This document shows positions 47,411 to 56,630 of a stretch of DNA of 64,000 nt, in pieces. Both the position numbers and the translations under genes were made by a program. How positions within the stretch are numbered: the first letter of the stretch is position 1; each line of letters starts with the position of its first letter. The notes below the pieces were generated by a model, which did no database searches, was not told where the DNA came from, and was given only the letters and a program-made list of their open reading frames with translations. Origin of the DNA: Agrobacterium vitis (lineage in GTDB: Bacteria > Pseudomonadota > Alphaproteobacteria > Rhizobiales > Rhizobiaceae); NCBI RefSeq assembly GCF_013337045.2, contig NZ_CP118260.1:806001-870000 (forward strand), in the 5' to 3' direction.

Positions 47411-47563
47411 CGCCATTGTCGGCCCTACGGCTCAAAGCCTCCGTTTTTTTCAGCCTGAATGCCGGGCATTTGCCGGTTGCAGCCTGGCGGTGAATCGGAA
47501 ATGATTGGAGATACGTTGAGGCGAGCAATGCAGTTGCGCCTCTGCTTTTGCGGGAGAGGTTTC

Positions 47564-47761
47564 ATGCAAAAACGTATTTGGACCGCGGCCTGCTGGCTGC
47601 TGGTTATTCCGTATATCGGCCTGTTATGGGTTCCATTTTATAATATTCGCGAGCCTTCATTGTTCGGCTTTCCATTCTTCTACTGGTACCAGTTGATGTG
47701 GGTGCCGCTGACATCGCTCCTGATTTACATCGCCTACAGGAGCATGCGCCATGACGACTGA
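47564..47761 (+). CDS. DUF3311 small membrane subunit
   Basis: 65 residues, two helices (WTAACWLLVIPYIGLLWVPFY and WYQLMWVPLTSLLIYIAY). DUF3311 proteins precede MctP/ActP-like sodium-solute symporters, as here, with an 11-bp overlap into the next gene. GGGAGAGG lies before the ATG. The partner role is by gene order. Confidence 0.88.
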   Translation: MQKRIWTAACWLLVIPYIGLLWVPFYNIREPSLFGFPFFYWYQLMWVPLTSLLIYIAYRSMRHDD

Positions 47762-49226
47762 GATCAATCCAACAGCGCTTGCCGTCTTCATCTTCTTCTT
47801 CGCGCTGGTCACCGCCATGGGCTTCGTCGCTTCGCGCTGGCGCAGGCCGGAGACTATGGCCCATATCGACGAATGGGGCCTTGGCGGGCGCAAATTCGGC
47901 ACATGGATCACCTGGTTTCTGGTGGGTGGCGATTTCTATACCGCCTATACGGTGATTGCCGTTCCGGCGCTGGTCTATGCGGTCGGCGCCTATGGTTTCT
48001 TCGCGCTGCCCTACACGATCATTGTCTATCCCTTCGTGTTTCTGGTCATGCCGATCTTGTGGCGGCGCGCCAAGGAGCATGGCTATGTGACCGCAGGCGA
48101 TGTCGTGCATGGCCAATACGGCTCTCGCGCTTTGGAGTTGGTGGTAGCGCTGACAGGGGTGATTGCCACCATGCCCTACATCGCTCTTCAACTGGTCGGC
48201 ATGGCCGCCGTGCTGAAAGCGCTTGGCCTGCATGGCGAAGTGCCGCTGATGGTCTCCTTTATCATTCTGGCGCTCTACACCTATTCCGCAGGCTTGCGCG
48301 CTCCGGCGCTGATCGCCTTCGTCAAGGACATCATGATCTATATCGTGGTGATTGTTGCCGTCGCCGCCATCCCGATGAAGCTTGGCGGCTATGCCAATGT
48401 GTTTGCCAGCGCCGATGCGGCCTTCCAGGCCAAAGGCTCCGGCGGCCTTCTGCTGGCTGGCAATCAATATGTGGCCTATGCGACGCTGGCCTTCGGTTCG
48501 GCACTGGCGGCCTTCATGTATCCGCACACGTTGACGGGCATTTTCGCCTCGAACGGTGCCAATACCATCCGCAAGAATGCCATGATGCTACCCGCCTATA
48601 CGCTGCTATTGGGGCTTTTGGCGCTGCTGGGCTATATGGGCCATGCGGCAGGCCTGAAACCGGCCACGCCCAATGACATCGTGCCGATGCTGTTCCAGAC
48701 GCTGTTTCCAAGCTGGTTTGCGGGCTTTGCCTTTGCCGCCATCGCCATCGGTGCCCTGGTGCCAGCGGCGGTGATGAGCATTGGTGCGGCCAATCTGTTC
48801 ACCCGCAATTTCTGGAAGGCCTATATCAACCCTGATGTTTCCCATGCCGGTGAAGCACAGGTGGCAAAAATCACCTCGCTGGTGGTCAAGGTCGGGGCGC
48901 TGCTGGTTATCGTCTTCCTGCCGACTCAATTTGCGCTGGATCTTCAGCTGCTGGGCGGGATCTGGATCTTGCAGACCTTGCCAGCGCTGATCTTTGGCCT
49001 GTTTACCAATTGGTTCCGGGTCCCGGGCCTGCTGGCTGGCTGGGTGGTCGGCTTTGTCGGCGGCACCTGGCTGGTCTGGCTGAATGGCTTGAAGCCGCTG
49101 CATACGCTTACCATCGATGGAACACCCTTTACCATCTATACCGGCATTCTGGCGCTGCTGGCCAATATTGTCGTGGCTGTTGTGGTCAACCTGATCACCC
49201 CTGCCAAGGTACCGGCGCAGGCGTGA
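47751..49226 (+). CDS. mctP: Monocarboxylate permease, sodium:solute symporter family
   Basis: 491 residues, about 13 helices. SSF family. The closest known type by pattern and by the DUF3311 neighbour is MctP of Rhizobium, which takes up lactate, pyruvate, alanine and related acids. Motifs: GFVASRWRRPETMAHIDEWGLGGRKFGTW at the N-terminus and the YPHTLTGIFAS segment. Ends at a strong terminator. Regulation unknown; the usual MctSR sensor pair is not in the window. Confidence 0.9.
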   Translation: MTTEINPTALAVFIFFFALVTAMGFVASRWRRPETMAHIDEWGLGGRKFGTWITWFLVGGDFYTAYTVIAVPALVYAVGAYGFFALPYTIIVYPFVFLVMPILWRRAKEHGYVTAGDVVHGQYGSRALELVVALTGVIATMPYIALQLVGMAAVLKALGLHGEVPLMVSFIILALYTYSAGLRAPALIAFVKDIMIYIVVIVAVAAIPMKLGGYANVFASADAAFQAKGSGGLLLAGNQYVAYATLAFGSALAAFMYPHTLTGIFASNGANTIRKNAMMLPAYTLLLGLLALLGYMGHAAGLKPATPNDIVPMLFQTLFPSWFAGFAFAAIAIGALVPAAVMSIGAANLFTRNFWKAYINPDVSHAGEAQVAKITSLVVKVGALLVIVFLPTQFALDLQLLGGIWILQTLPALIFGLFTNWFRVPGLLAGWVVGFVGGTWLVWLNGLKPLHTLTIDGTPFTIYTGILALLANIVVAVVVNLITPAKVPAQA

Positions 49227-49245
49227 CCAGGGTTTTCAATTTCGG

Positions 49246-49274
49246 CAAGGCGGTCTCTGCCGCCTTGTTGTTTT
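49246..49274 (+). terminator. Rho-independent terminator of the mctP unit
   Basis: CAAGGCGG-TCTCTG-CCGCCTTG (8-bp stem) followed by TTGTTTT, 20 bp after the mctP stop. Confidence 0.85.
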
Positions 49275-49510
49275 GCCTTTGCTCTTTCCCTCTTCTCTTT
49301 CGGTGGGAAACCGCTTAAACAATCGCCATCATGAGAACAGTCCGGTCGACCATATCCTTCCGTAGTATCGGGCGAATTACTGGCCCGGCCTTCCGCGCGC
49401 TCTAGGAGCAGCCGGAGGGTCCGGGTTTTCGGCGTGTGTTCTGCCACGCCCCGTCACCGACTTTCTCCACTTTAAGGCGCTGCATTGCCGCCTCCTTCAA
49501 TGGCTAGATC

Positions 49511-52459
49511 ATGACAGATACCGCTGATAAAAAAGACTATTCCGCAACGCTTGCGCTGCCGCAGACTGATTTTCCGATGCGGGCCGGATTGCCGGACAAA
49601 GAACCGAAAATCGTCGAACGTTGGCAGCAGATGGGGCTCTACAAAAAGCTGCGCGCTTCCGCGGCTGGCCGCGAAAAATTCGTGCTGCACGATGGCCCTC
49701 CCTATGCCAACGGCAATATCCACATCGGCCACGCGCTGAACAAGATCCTCAAGGATGTCATCACACGCTCCTTCCAGATGCGCGGCTATGATGCCAATTA
49801 TGTCCCCGGCTGGGATTGCCACGGCCTGCCGATCGAATGGAAGATCGAGGAAAAATACCGCGAAAAAGGCAAGGACAAGAACGAGGTTCCGATCAACGAA
49901 TTCCGTCAGGAATGCCGGGATTTTGCCTCCGGTTGGATCAAGGTCCAGTCGGAAGACTTCAAGCGATTGGGCATCGAAGGTGATTTTGAAAATCCCTACA
50001 CCACGATGAATTTCCACGCGGAAGCCCGTATCGCCGGCGAATTGTTGAAAATCGCCAAATCCGGCCAACTCTACCGTGGCTCCAAGCCGATCATGTGGTC
50101 GGTGGTGGAACGCACCGCCTTGGCCGAGGCCGAGGTGGAGTATCACGAGGTTGAAAGTGATACGATCTGGGTGAAGTTTCCGGTCAAAAGTGGTGTTTTA
50201 AATAAATCAAGTCGAGCAGACGAAGAAAAATTTAGACTTCGTTCTGAGCAGTTGACTCAGGCATCTGTTTTAATCTGGACTACAACTCCGTGGACCATTC
50301 CCGGTAATCGTGCTGTGTCTTTTTCTAAAAAAATTGAATACGGTCTCTATCAAGTCACACATGCTGAAAATAAATATGGGCCTCAACCTGAAGATAAGGT
50401 GATCCTAGCAAATGCGTTGGCAGATGACTGCGCAGCTAAAGCCAAAGTCCGGCTTGATTTATTAACGCACTTGGAGCCAAATGAGGTAGATAGCCTCACG
50501 CTTTCTCATCCCCTCGTTTCTCTCGGCTACGACTTCGACGTTCCCCTCATCGACGGCGATCACGTCACCGATGATGCCGGTACCGGTTTCGTCCACACCG
50601 CTCCCAGCCATGGTCGCGAAGACTTTGACGCATGGATGTCGGCTGCCCGCTCCTTGGAAGCCCGTGGCATTTCGTCCAAAATCCCCTTCACCGTCGATGA
50701 CGCTGGCTTCTACACCGAAGACGCTCCCGGCTTTGGCCCCTCGGCTGAAGGCGGCGCTGCCCGCGTGATGGACGACAATGGGAAGAAGGGCGATGCCAAC
50801 GAGCGCGTCATCAAGGCGCTGATCGCGGCCAACAACCTGTTCGCCCGTGGCCGGATCAAGCATGATTATCCGCATTCATGGCGCTCCAAGAAGCCAGTTA
50901 TCTTCCGCAACACGCCGCAATGGTTTGTCTATATGGACAAGGAGCTGGGCGATGGCACGACGCTGCGCTCGCGCGCCCTTGGCGCCATCGATGACACCCG
51001 TTTCGTGCCTGCCGCAGGCCAGAATCGCTTGCGGGCGATGATCGAGGGCCGCCCGGATTGGGTACTGTCGCGTCAGCGCGCCTGGGGCGTGCCGATCTGC
51101 TTGTTCGCCGATGAAAAAGGCGAAATCCTTCAGGATGAAGCCGTCAATGCCCGCATTCTGGCAGCGTTTGAAGAAGAAGGCGCGGATGCCTGGTTTGCCG
51201 ATGGTGCGCGTGAGCGCTTCCTGGAGGGCGTCGCCGACGCGGATCGCTGGACCATGGTTCGTGACATCCTCGATGTCTGGTTCGATTCGGGCTGCACCCA
51301 TACGTTTACGCTGGAAGATCGCCCCGATCTGAAATGGCCGGCGGATGTCTATCTTGAGGGCTCGGACCAGCATCGCGGCTGGTTCCATTCCTCGCTTCTG
51401 GAAAGCTGCGCCACCCGTGGCCGCGCGCCCTATAAGGCCGTCGTCACCCATGGGTTTACCATGGACGAGCAAGGCCGCAAAATGTCGAAATCGCTCGGCA
51501 ATACGGTCGTGCCGCAGGATGTGATGGCCCAGTCCGGTGCCGATATTCTGCGTCTTTGGGTGATGAACACCGACTATTGGGAAGACCAGCGGCTGGGCAA
51601 GACCATCCTCCAGACCAATATCGATGCCTATCGCAAGATCCGCAATACGGTCCGCTGGATGCTGGGCACCCTTGCTCATGACCATGGCGAAGACATTGCC
51701 TATGAGGCGCTGCCGGAGCTGGAAAAGCTGATGCTGCATCGGCTGGCCGAGCTGGATCAGCTGGTGCGCGACAGCTATGATGCGTTCGAGTTCAAGAAGA
51801 TCACCCGGGCGCTGACCGATTTTGCCAATGTCGAGCTTTCGGCCTTCTATTTCGATATCCGCAAGGATGCGCTCTACTGCGACGCGCCGTCTTCGCCGCG
51901 CCGCCGTGCATCACTCTTTGTGATCCGCAAGCTGTTCGATTGCATGGTTCTGTGGCTGGCGCCGATGCTGCCCTTCACCACAGAGGAAGCCTGGCTGTCG
52001 CGCAGCCCGGACGCGGTCTCCGTGCATCTGGAACAGTTCCCGCCGATTCCGGCGCAGTGGCTGAACCAGGCACTGGAGGGCAAATGGGCAAAGATCCGCA
52101 AGGTGCGCTCCGTCGTGACAGGCGCGCTGGAAGTGGAGCGCAAGGACAAGCGCATCGGCTCCTCGCTGGAAGCGGCTCCCGTCGTGCATATTGCCGATGC
52201 GGATCTCATGGCCGCCCTTGAGGGTCAGGATTTTGCCGAAATCTGCATCACCTCGGCCATTTCGGTGGTTAAGGGTGAAGGTCCGTCCGAGGCCTTCCGG
52301 TTGTCAGATGTGGGTGCGGTCTCAGTTGAGCCGAAACTGGCGGAAGGCCGTAAATGCGCCCGCTCCTGGCGGATCACCGACGATGTCGGCTCCGACCCTG
52401 ACTATCCCGATGTTTCCGCACGGGATGCGGCGGCCCTGCGCGAACTGACACTTGACTGA
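49511..52459 (+). CDS. ileS: Isoleucyl-tRNA synthetase
   Basis: 982 residues, class I synthetase. HIGH motif in [15 protein letters not shown] (about residues 64-78), editing CP1 domain with [13 protein letters not shown] (about residues 257-269), KMSKS in [10 protein letters not shown] (about 657-666), then the anticodon domain. Length fits rhizobial IleRS. The coding part at about 50185-50530, within the editing domain, is only about 42% GC while both flanks are about 60% (see findings). No T-box leader was seen. Confidence 0.97.
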   Translation: MTDTADKKDYSATLALPQTDFPMRAGLPDKEPKIVERWQQMGLYKKLRASAAGREKFVLHDGPPYANGNIHIGHALNKILKDVITRSFQMRGYDANYVPGWDCHGLPIEWKIEEKYREKGKDKNEVPINEFRQECRDFASGWIKVQSEDFKRLGIEGDFENPYTTMNFHAEARIAGELLKIAKSGQLYRGSKPIMWSVVERTALAEAEVEYHEVESDTIWVKFPVKSGVLNKSSRADEEKFRLRSEQLTQASVLIWTTTPWTIPGNRAVSFSKKIEYGLYQVTHAENKYGPQPEDKVILANALADDCAAKAKVRLDLLTHLEPNEVDSLTLSHPLVSLGYDFDVPLIDGDHVTDDAGTGFVHTAPSHGREDFDAWMSAARSLEARGISSKIPFTVDDAGFYTEDAPGFGPSAEGGAARVMDDNGKKGDANERVIKALIAANNLFARGRIKHDYPHSWRSKKPVIFRNTPQWFVYMDKELGDGTTLRSRALGAIDDTRFVPAAGQNRLRAMIEGRPDWVLSRQRAWGVPICLFADEKGEILQDEAVNARILAAFEEEGADAWFADGARERFLEGVADADRWTMVRDILDVWFDSGCTHTFTLEDRPDLKWPADVYLEGSDQHRGWFHSSLLESCATRGRAPYKAVVTHGFTMDEQGRKMSKSLGNTVVPQDVMAQSGADILRLWVMNTDYWEDQRLGKTILQTNIDAYRKIRNTVRWMLGTLAHDHGEDIAYEALPELEKLMLHRLAELDQLVRDSYDAFEFKKITRALTDFANVELSAFYFDIRKDALYCDAPSSPRRRASLFVIRKLFDCMVLWLAPMLPFTTEEAWLSRSPDAVSVHLEQFPPIPAQWLNQALEGKWAKIRKVRSVVTGALEVERKDKRIGSSLEAAPVVHIADADLMAALEGQDFAEICITSAISVVKGEGPSEAFRLSDVGAVSVEPKLAEGRKCARSWRITDDVGSDPDYPDVSARDAAALRELTLD

Positions 52460-52471
52460 CAGATGAATATT

Positions 52472-52507
52472 TACCGGATGATTTGCGCTTTTTAGGATCA
52501 TCCGGTA
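52472..52507 (+). terminator. Hairpin downstream of ileS
   Basis: TACCGGATGAT and ATCATCCGGTA form an 11-bp stem 13 bp after the ileS stop, with a 14-base loop but no trailing T-run, so it may stabilise the 3' end rather than terminate. Confidence 0.5.
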
Positions 52508-52762
52508 GAAGCTGCCTGAAATTGGCCGGAATTTTCTATCAGGCGGAAAGATACCGCCGATAACTATTCGGGATGGTGCCGGTATGGTCGATTTGATGTT
52601 CTCCTGAGCTTGCTGTATAAGGCGCCCGGGAGGTTCCGATCTGAAACCATACGCGACAGCGGTGCGGATATCCGTCGGTTCAGCATGAGGCTGGATGGAA
52701 AGATGTTTGCTACGACTGACGGAGCTTTGGATCCGGGACATGAAAAAGGCTGGAAGGTATTG

Positions 52763-53371
52763 ATGGTTAAGGCACGGATGGTTCTTGTTGGCATGTTTGC
52801 TGCCTGCTCTGCCTTGAGCAGCTGCACCAGCGGCCCGACCTATGGCACTGATAAGACGTCTATGGAACAATTGGTGGACGATGTTGGCTCGGCCGCCTCC
52901 ATTGGCAGCAAGAAGAAGACGACAGACACGGCATATAACCCGCGCCCGGACCTTGTCCTGCCGCCCAAGGGTGAGACCGCGCAGCTGGTACAGCCGCAGC
53001 AGTCCCTGGCCAGCAAGGATAATCCGGATTGGGTCGAAAGCCCTGAGGACACCCGCACAAGGCTCGTGGCTGAAGCCGATGCCAACCGTGGCAACCAGAG
53101 CTATCGTTCGCCGCTTCTTGATGGCAATGGCACCAATGGCACGATGACCGAAACCCAGAAATGGCAAGCCTTCCGCGACGCCCGCAAGATCCAGAAGGGC
53201 GCCTATATCGACCAGCGCCGGGTTCTGTCCGATCCGCCGGCTTCCTACCGCGAAGTTGATCAGGCCAAGCTGGACGATCTGGGCGAACCAGAAGCCAAGA
53301 AGGAAAAACGTCGCCAGAAGGAAGCGGAAATGTCCAATTCCAATAAATCCTGGTGGATGCCTTTCCAATAA
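52763..53371 (+). CDS. Putative lipoprotein
   Basis: 202 residues from the ATG at 52763 (GGAAGG upstream). Residues 1-20 form a signal peptide with a lipobox ending LSSC, then a polar, Pro/Lys/Glu-rich mature part without helices. Similar 200-residue lipoproteins follow ileS in many rhizobia and have no assigned role. The lipid-anchored Cys is followed by Thr, not Asp, so outer-membrane sorting is expected. Confidence 0.75.
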   Translation: MVKARMVLVGMFAACSALSSCTSGPTYGTDKTSMEQLVDDVGSAASIGSKKKTTDTAYNPRPDLVLPPKGETAQLVQPQQSLASKDNPDWVESPEDTRTRLVAEADANRGNQSYRSPLLDGNGTNGTMTETQKWQAFRDARKIQKGAYIDQRRVLSDPPASYREVDQAKLDDLGEPEAKKEKRRQKEAEMSNSNKSWWMPFQ

Positions 53372-53455
53372 GGTCTGGTGTCTCCAAAACTTGGTGTTTT
53401 CAGCAAAAATATCAGGCAGGCCCGAAATGGCCTGCTTTTCTTTTGAGGTTTCTGC

Positions 53456-53938
53456 ATGGATTTCTCCATCCGCAAGGCGCGTCCAGAGGACGTGCCGGTT
53501 ATCCTTCGCTTCATCACCGATCTGGCGATTTTCGAAAAAGCCGAGCATGAGGTGAAGGCCACGGTCGAAAGCCTGCATGAATCGCTGTTTGGTGAAGGGG
53601 CCGTTGCCTTTGCCGCGATTTTGGAACAGCAGGCAACGCCTGTTGGTCACGCGATCTGGTTTTATAATTACTCGACCTGGCAGGCCCGCAAGGGGCTCTA
53701 TCTCGAAGATCTCTACATCGATCCGGCCCATCGCGGCGGCGGTGCCGGGCGTGCCATGCTGCGCTATCTGGCAAAGCTTGCCGTGGATACCGGCTGCGGC
53801 CGGTTCGAATGGAGTGTGTTGGATTGGAACGAGCCAGCCATCCGGGTCTATGATTCTGTAGGTGCAGAGCCACAGACCGAATGGATCCGCTACCGGCTCT
53901 CCGGCGACAAGCTTGCGGAGTTTGCCGCCGGACGATGA
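53456..53938 (+). CDS. GNAT acetyltransferase (diamine/thialysine type)
   Basis: 160 residues. GNAT fold: IRKARPEDVPVILRFITDLAIFEKAEHEV, then YLEDLYIDPAHRGGGAGRAMLRYLA with the acetyl-CoA pyrophosphate loop, and WSVLDWNEPAIRVYDSVGA. The EDLYV/I-P-x-x-RGxGxG order and C-terminal WNEPAIxxY are typical of spermidine/spermine- or thialysine-N-acetyltransferase-like proteins. Substrate unconfirmed. Confidence 0.88.
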   Translation: MDFSIRKARPEDVPVILRFITDLAIFEKAEHEVKATVESLHESLFGEGAVAFAAILEQQATPVGHAIWFYNYSTWQARKGLYLEDLYIDPAHRGGGAGRAMLRYLAKLAVDTGCGRFEWSVLDWNEPAIRVYDSVGAEPQTEWIRYRLSGDKLAEFAAGR

Positions 53939-53950
53939 TCGTGTGATACT

Positions 53951-54988
53951 TTACTGTGAAACGTGCACCACCAACTTGCCGAAATTCTTACCTTCCAACA
54001 GACCGATAAAGGCTTGAGGGGCATTTTCCAGCCCGTCAACGATATCTTCCCGGTAGCGTAGCGATCCATCGGCAATCCAGCCAGCCGCCTCCCGCTGGAA
54101 TTGTGAAAATTGATCAGCAAATTCGCGCTGGATAAAGCCACGCACCGTCAGGCTCTTGGTCAGAATATCGCGCATGGTCATCGGCAGACGGTCCGGGCCG
54201 GGCGCATCCTCCACAGACTGGTTATACTGGGCGATCAGTCCGCAGACCGGCACACGCGCAAAGCTATTGAGTAGCGGAAACACCGCTTTCCAGACATCAC
54301 CACCGACATTTTCGAAGTACACGTCGATGCCATCAGGGCAGGCCTGTGACAGTTCCCGAGCAAAATCAGGCGAGCGGTGATCGACAACCGCGTCGAACCC
54401 GAGTTCGTTTTTGATAAAAGCGCATTTGTCTGCACCACCGGCAATGCCGACAGCGCGCGCACCTTTGAGACGGGCAATCTGGCCGACCGCAGAGCCGACC
54501 GCGCCGCTGGCGGCAGCCACCACCACCGTTTCGCCGGGCTTTGGCTTGCCGATGGTCAGCAATCCCGCATAGGCGGTAAAGCCGGGCATGCCCAGCACGC
54601 CGAGGGCAGTGCTGATCGGGGCTGCCGACGGATCGATCTTGCGCAACGTTTCACCCTTGGCAAGCGCATAGCTTTGCCAGCCGGAATGGGAGAGAACAAT
54701 ATCCCCCTCTTGAAAATTACTGTGTCTTGAGCGGAGCACGCGGGCGACTGTGCCGCCCTCCATCACCGCCCCAATCTCAACCGGCTTGGCATAGGATTTT
54801 GCGACGCTCATGCGTCCGCGCATATAGGGATCGAGAGACAGATAAAGGATTTGCAGCAGGACCTCGCCATCTTCGGGCTCGCCGACGGAGCCCGTTTCCA
54901 GCCGAAAATTATCGGCGACAGGAGCGCCGATTGGACGGGATGCAAGCTGAATTTGAAGGTTTTTTTGATGTGGCATGATGTCTTTCAT
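53951..54988 (-). CDS. NADP-dependent oxidoreductase (prostaglandin reductase/CurA-like)
   Basis: 345 residues, medium-chain reductase without zinc ligands. N-terminal LSLDPYMRGRM motif, NADP-binding AASGAVGSAVGQIARLKGARAVGI and the later VCGLIAQYN, all typical of the leukotriene B4 dehydrogenase / enone-reductase group. The ATG at 54988 is used; 54976 is equally plausible. Convergent with the acetyltransferase gene (12 bp between stops) and divergent from recX. Confidence 0.9.
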   Translation of the reverse strand: MKDIMPHQKNLQIQLASRPIGAPVADNFRLETGSVGEPEDGEVLLQILYLSLDPYMRGRMSVAKSYAKPVEIGAVMEGGTVARVLRSRHSNFQEGDIVLSHSGWQSYALAKGETLRKIDPSAAPISTALGVLGMPGFTAYAGLLTIGKPKPGETVVVAAASGAVGSAVGQIARLKGARAVGIAGGADKCAFIKNELGFDAVVDHRSPDFARELSQACPDGIDVYFENVGGDVWKAVFPLLNSFARVPVCGLIAQYNQSVEDAPGPDRLPMTMRDILTKSLTVRGFIQREFADQFSQFQREAAGWIADGSLRYREDIVDGLENAPQAFIGLLEGKNFGKLVVHVSQ

Positions 54989-55086
54989 CTCAGAATTCAC
55001 ATTGGCTTGAGGACACGCTCTCGGCGGTCCTGTCGTCTTCCATGACAAAGTGATATAGCGTCCATCATCAGACGAACAATAGAGGC

Positions 55087-55692
55087 ATGGCCAGCATTGG
55101 AACGACGAGCGACATGACAGGCGAGGCACAAATCCTGTTTGACAGCGAGGCGCAACCGGACCCTTTGCAGCCGAAACCGCGGATGCTGGCCTGGGCGCGC
55201 AATTCTGCCGCCTATCGCCTTGGCCGCCGGATGATGAGCGAGCGGGAATTGCGCGATGCCGTCTCCCGCAAGGCACGACAGAAATATGAGGGCATCGAGC
55301 CCGAGACGGTCGATGCGCTGGCCGCGGAAGCCGTGCGCTTTGGCCGCCAGATGCTGGCGCTGGACGATGATGCCTACGCGCAGATCAAATCGCAATCTGC
55401 AGCACGCAGCGGAAAATCCAGACGTGCTATCGCCCAGACCCTGGCGCGCAAGGGTATCGAGAAGGACCTGGTGCAGGCAGCGCTGGAGGATATGGACGAC
55501 CTGCCCGCCGCCATTCGCTTTGCCCGAAAGCGCGGCTATGGCCCCTTTCGTCGCAGCGATGGCGATGAACGGCAGAGAATGAAGGAAATGGCGGGCATGG
55601 CACGCAATGGCTTTGGCTTCGATATGGTGCAACGCGTGCTTGCCATGTCACGCGAAGAGGCGGAAGAGTATTTGTTGCAACAGCCGCTGTAA
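55087..55692 (+). CDS. recX: Regulatory protein RecX
   Basis: 201 residues. Three-helix repeat protein that modulates RecA. AYRLGRRMMSERELRDAVSRKARQ, then LARKGIEKDLVQAALED, and the C-terminal third repeat KRGYGPFR... The fold and length are typical of alphaproteobacterial RecX. Unlike many genomes it is not next to recA. Confidence 0.88.
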   Translation: MASIGTTSDMTGEAQILFDSEAQPDPLQPKPRMLAWARNSAAYRLGRRMMSERELRDAVSRKARQKYEGIEPETVDALAAEAVRFGRQMLALDDDAYAQIKSQSAARSGKSRRAIAQTLARKGIEKDLVQAALEDMDDLPAAIRFARKRGYGPFRRSDGDERQRMKEMAGMARNGFGFDMVQRVLAMSREEAEEYLLQQPL

Positions 55693-55754
55693 GCGAAGCT
55701 TTCCGGTGGTTCGATCGGCATTTCTTTCAATTCAAGAATTATTCAAGGTTTTTT

Positions 55755-56489
55755 ATGAGCCAACAAGCCAATAATCAGGTTGAAATATACTCCTCCTGTC
55801 CAGTGCCTCCGCTTTTTGAGGCCTTGATCTCTCATCGCGCTGTTTGCTTTCGTCACGAGGATTTTACGCCGGAAGCGGCAATTGAACTCGGCGTACCCCT
55901 GCCGGAAAGCATGGGAAAGGCGGTCGCCAAGCGCAAGGCGGAATATGTGGGCGGACGGTTCTGTGCCATGGAGGCGATTGCGGCGCAAACCGGCCAGCCT
56001 GCGGCACCCGTTACAGCAGGACCACGTGGCGAACCGGTCTGGCCGCCTGGACTGGTCGGCTCGATCACCCATACAAATGGGTTTGCTGCGGCAGCCGTTG
56101 CCGATGCGGCCCGATTTCGCAGCCTTGGCATGGATACAGAACAGGTCATGACAGCGCAGGTCATGGGCAATGTCCGAGAGCGGATCTGCGGACCGGAAGA
56201 CAGGTTTGGGGCCGGTAGCTCTTTTTTGCCGGAACTTCATACCACCCTGGTGTTCTCTGCCAAGGAGAGCCTGTTCAAATGTCTTTATCCATTGGTTGAA
56301 AAAATGTTCTGGTTCGAAGATGCGCTGATCCGAATCGATCCTGATCGGGGTGGTCTGTTTACCGCCGAATTGCTGTCACGCCTCCATGTCGAATTTCCGG
56401 CGGGAACAGTGATCGAAGGACGCTTTTGCCTGACGCCGGGTCTGGTTCATACCGGCATCAGCCTTGCGAAAGATGAAGCCGTGTTTTAA
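55755..56489 (+). CDS. 4'-phosphopantetheinyl transferase, EntD type
   Basis: 244 residues. Activates carrier proteins by adding phosphopantetheine from CoA. Motifs: KAEYVGGRFCAMEAI, GSITHTNG, the metal site GMDTE (usually G-I-D-I/L-E, so Thr replaces a hydrophobic residue) and FSAKESLFKCLYP. EntD/Sfp types serve siderophore or polyketide synthases. No such synthase is in this window, so it acts in trans. The next gene is a large LuxR-type regulator on the same strand, 141 bp away. Confidence 0.92.
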   Translation: MSQQANNQVEIYSSCPVPPLFEALISHRAVCFRHEDFTPEAAIELGVPLPESMGKAVAKRKAEYVGGRFCAMEAIAAQTGQPAAPVTAGPRGEPVWPPGLVGSITHTNGFAAAAVADAARFRSLGMDTEQVMTAQVMGNVRERICGPEDRFGAGSSFLPELHTTLVFSAKESLFKCLYPLVEKMFWFEDALIRIDPDRGGLFTAELLSRLHVEFPAGTVIEGRFCLTPGLVHTGISLAKDEAVF

Positions 56490-56630
56490 TTTAGCTTTTG
56501 CAATAATACCCTAAAAATTACATGGGTTTTGCTTGGTTAATATAATTTTTTACCGGTTGATATGTTTGTAATCTTTTGATTACATCAGAACAGGCTTGCC
56601 AAAGCGGATGCGACATAGCACGTTTTCTTC

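Noticed and set aside
49227..49510. Possible T-box or attenuator upstream of ileS
   Set aside because: No T-box sequence or alternative stems were found; T-boxes are rare in alphaproteobacteria.
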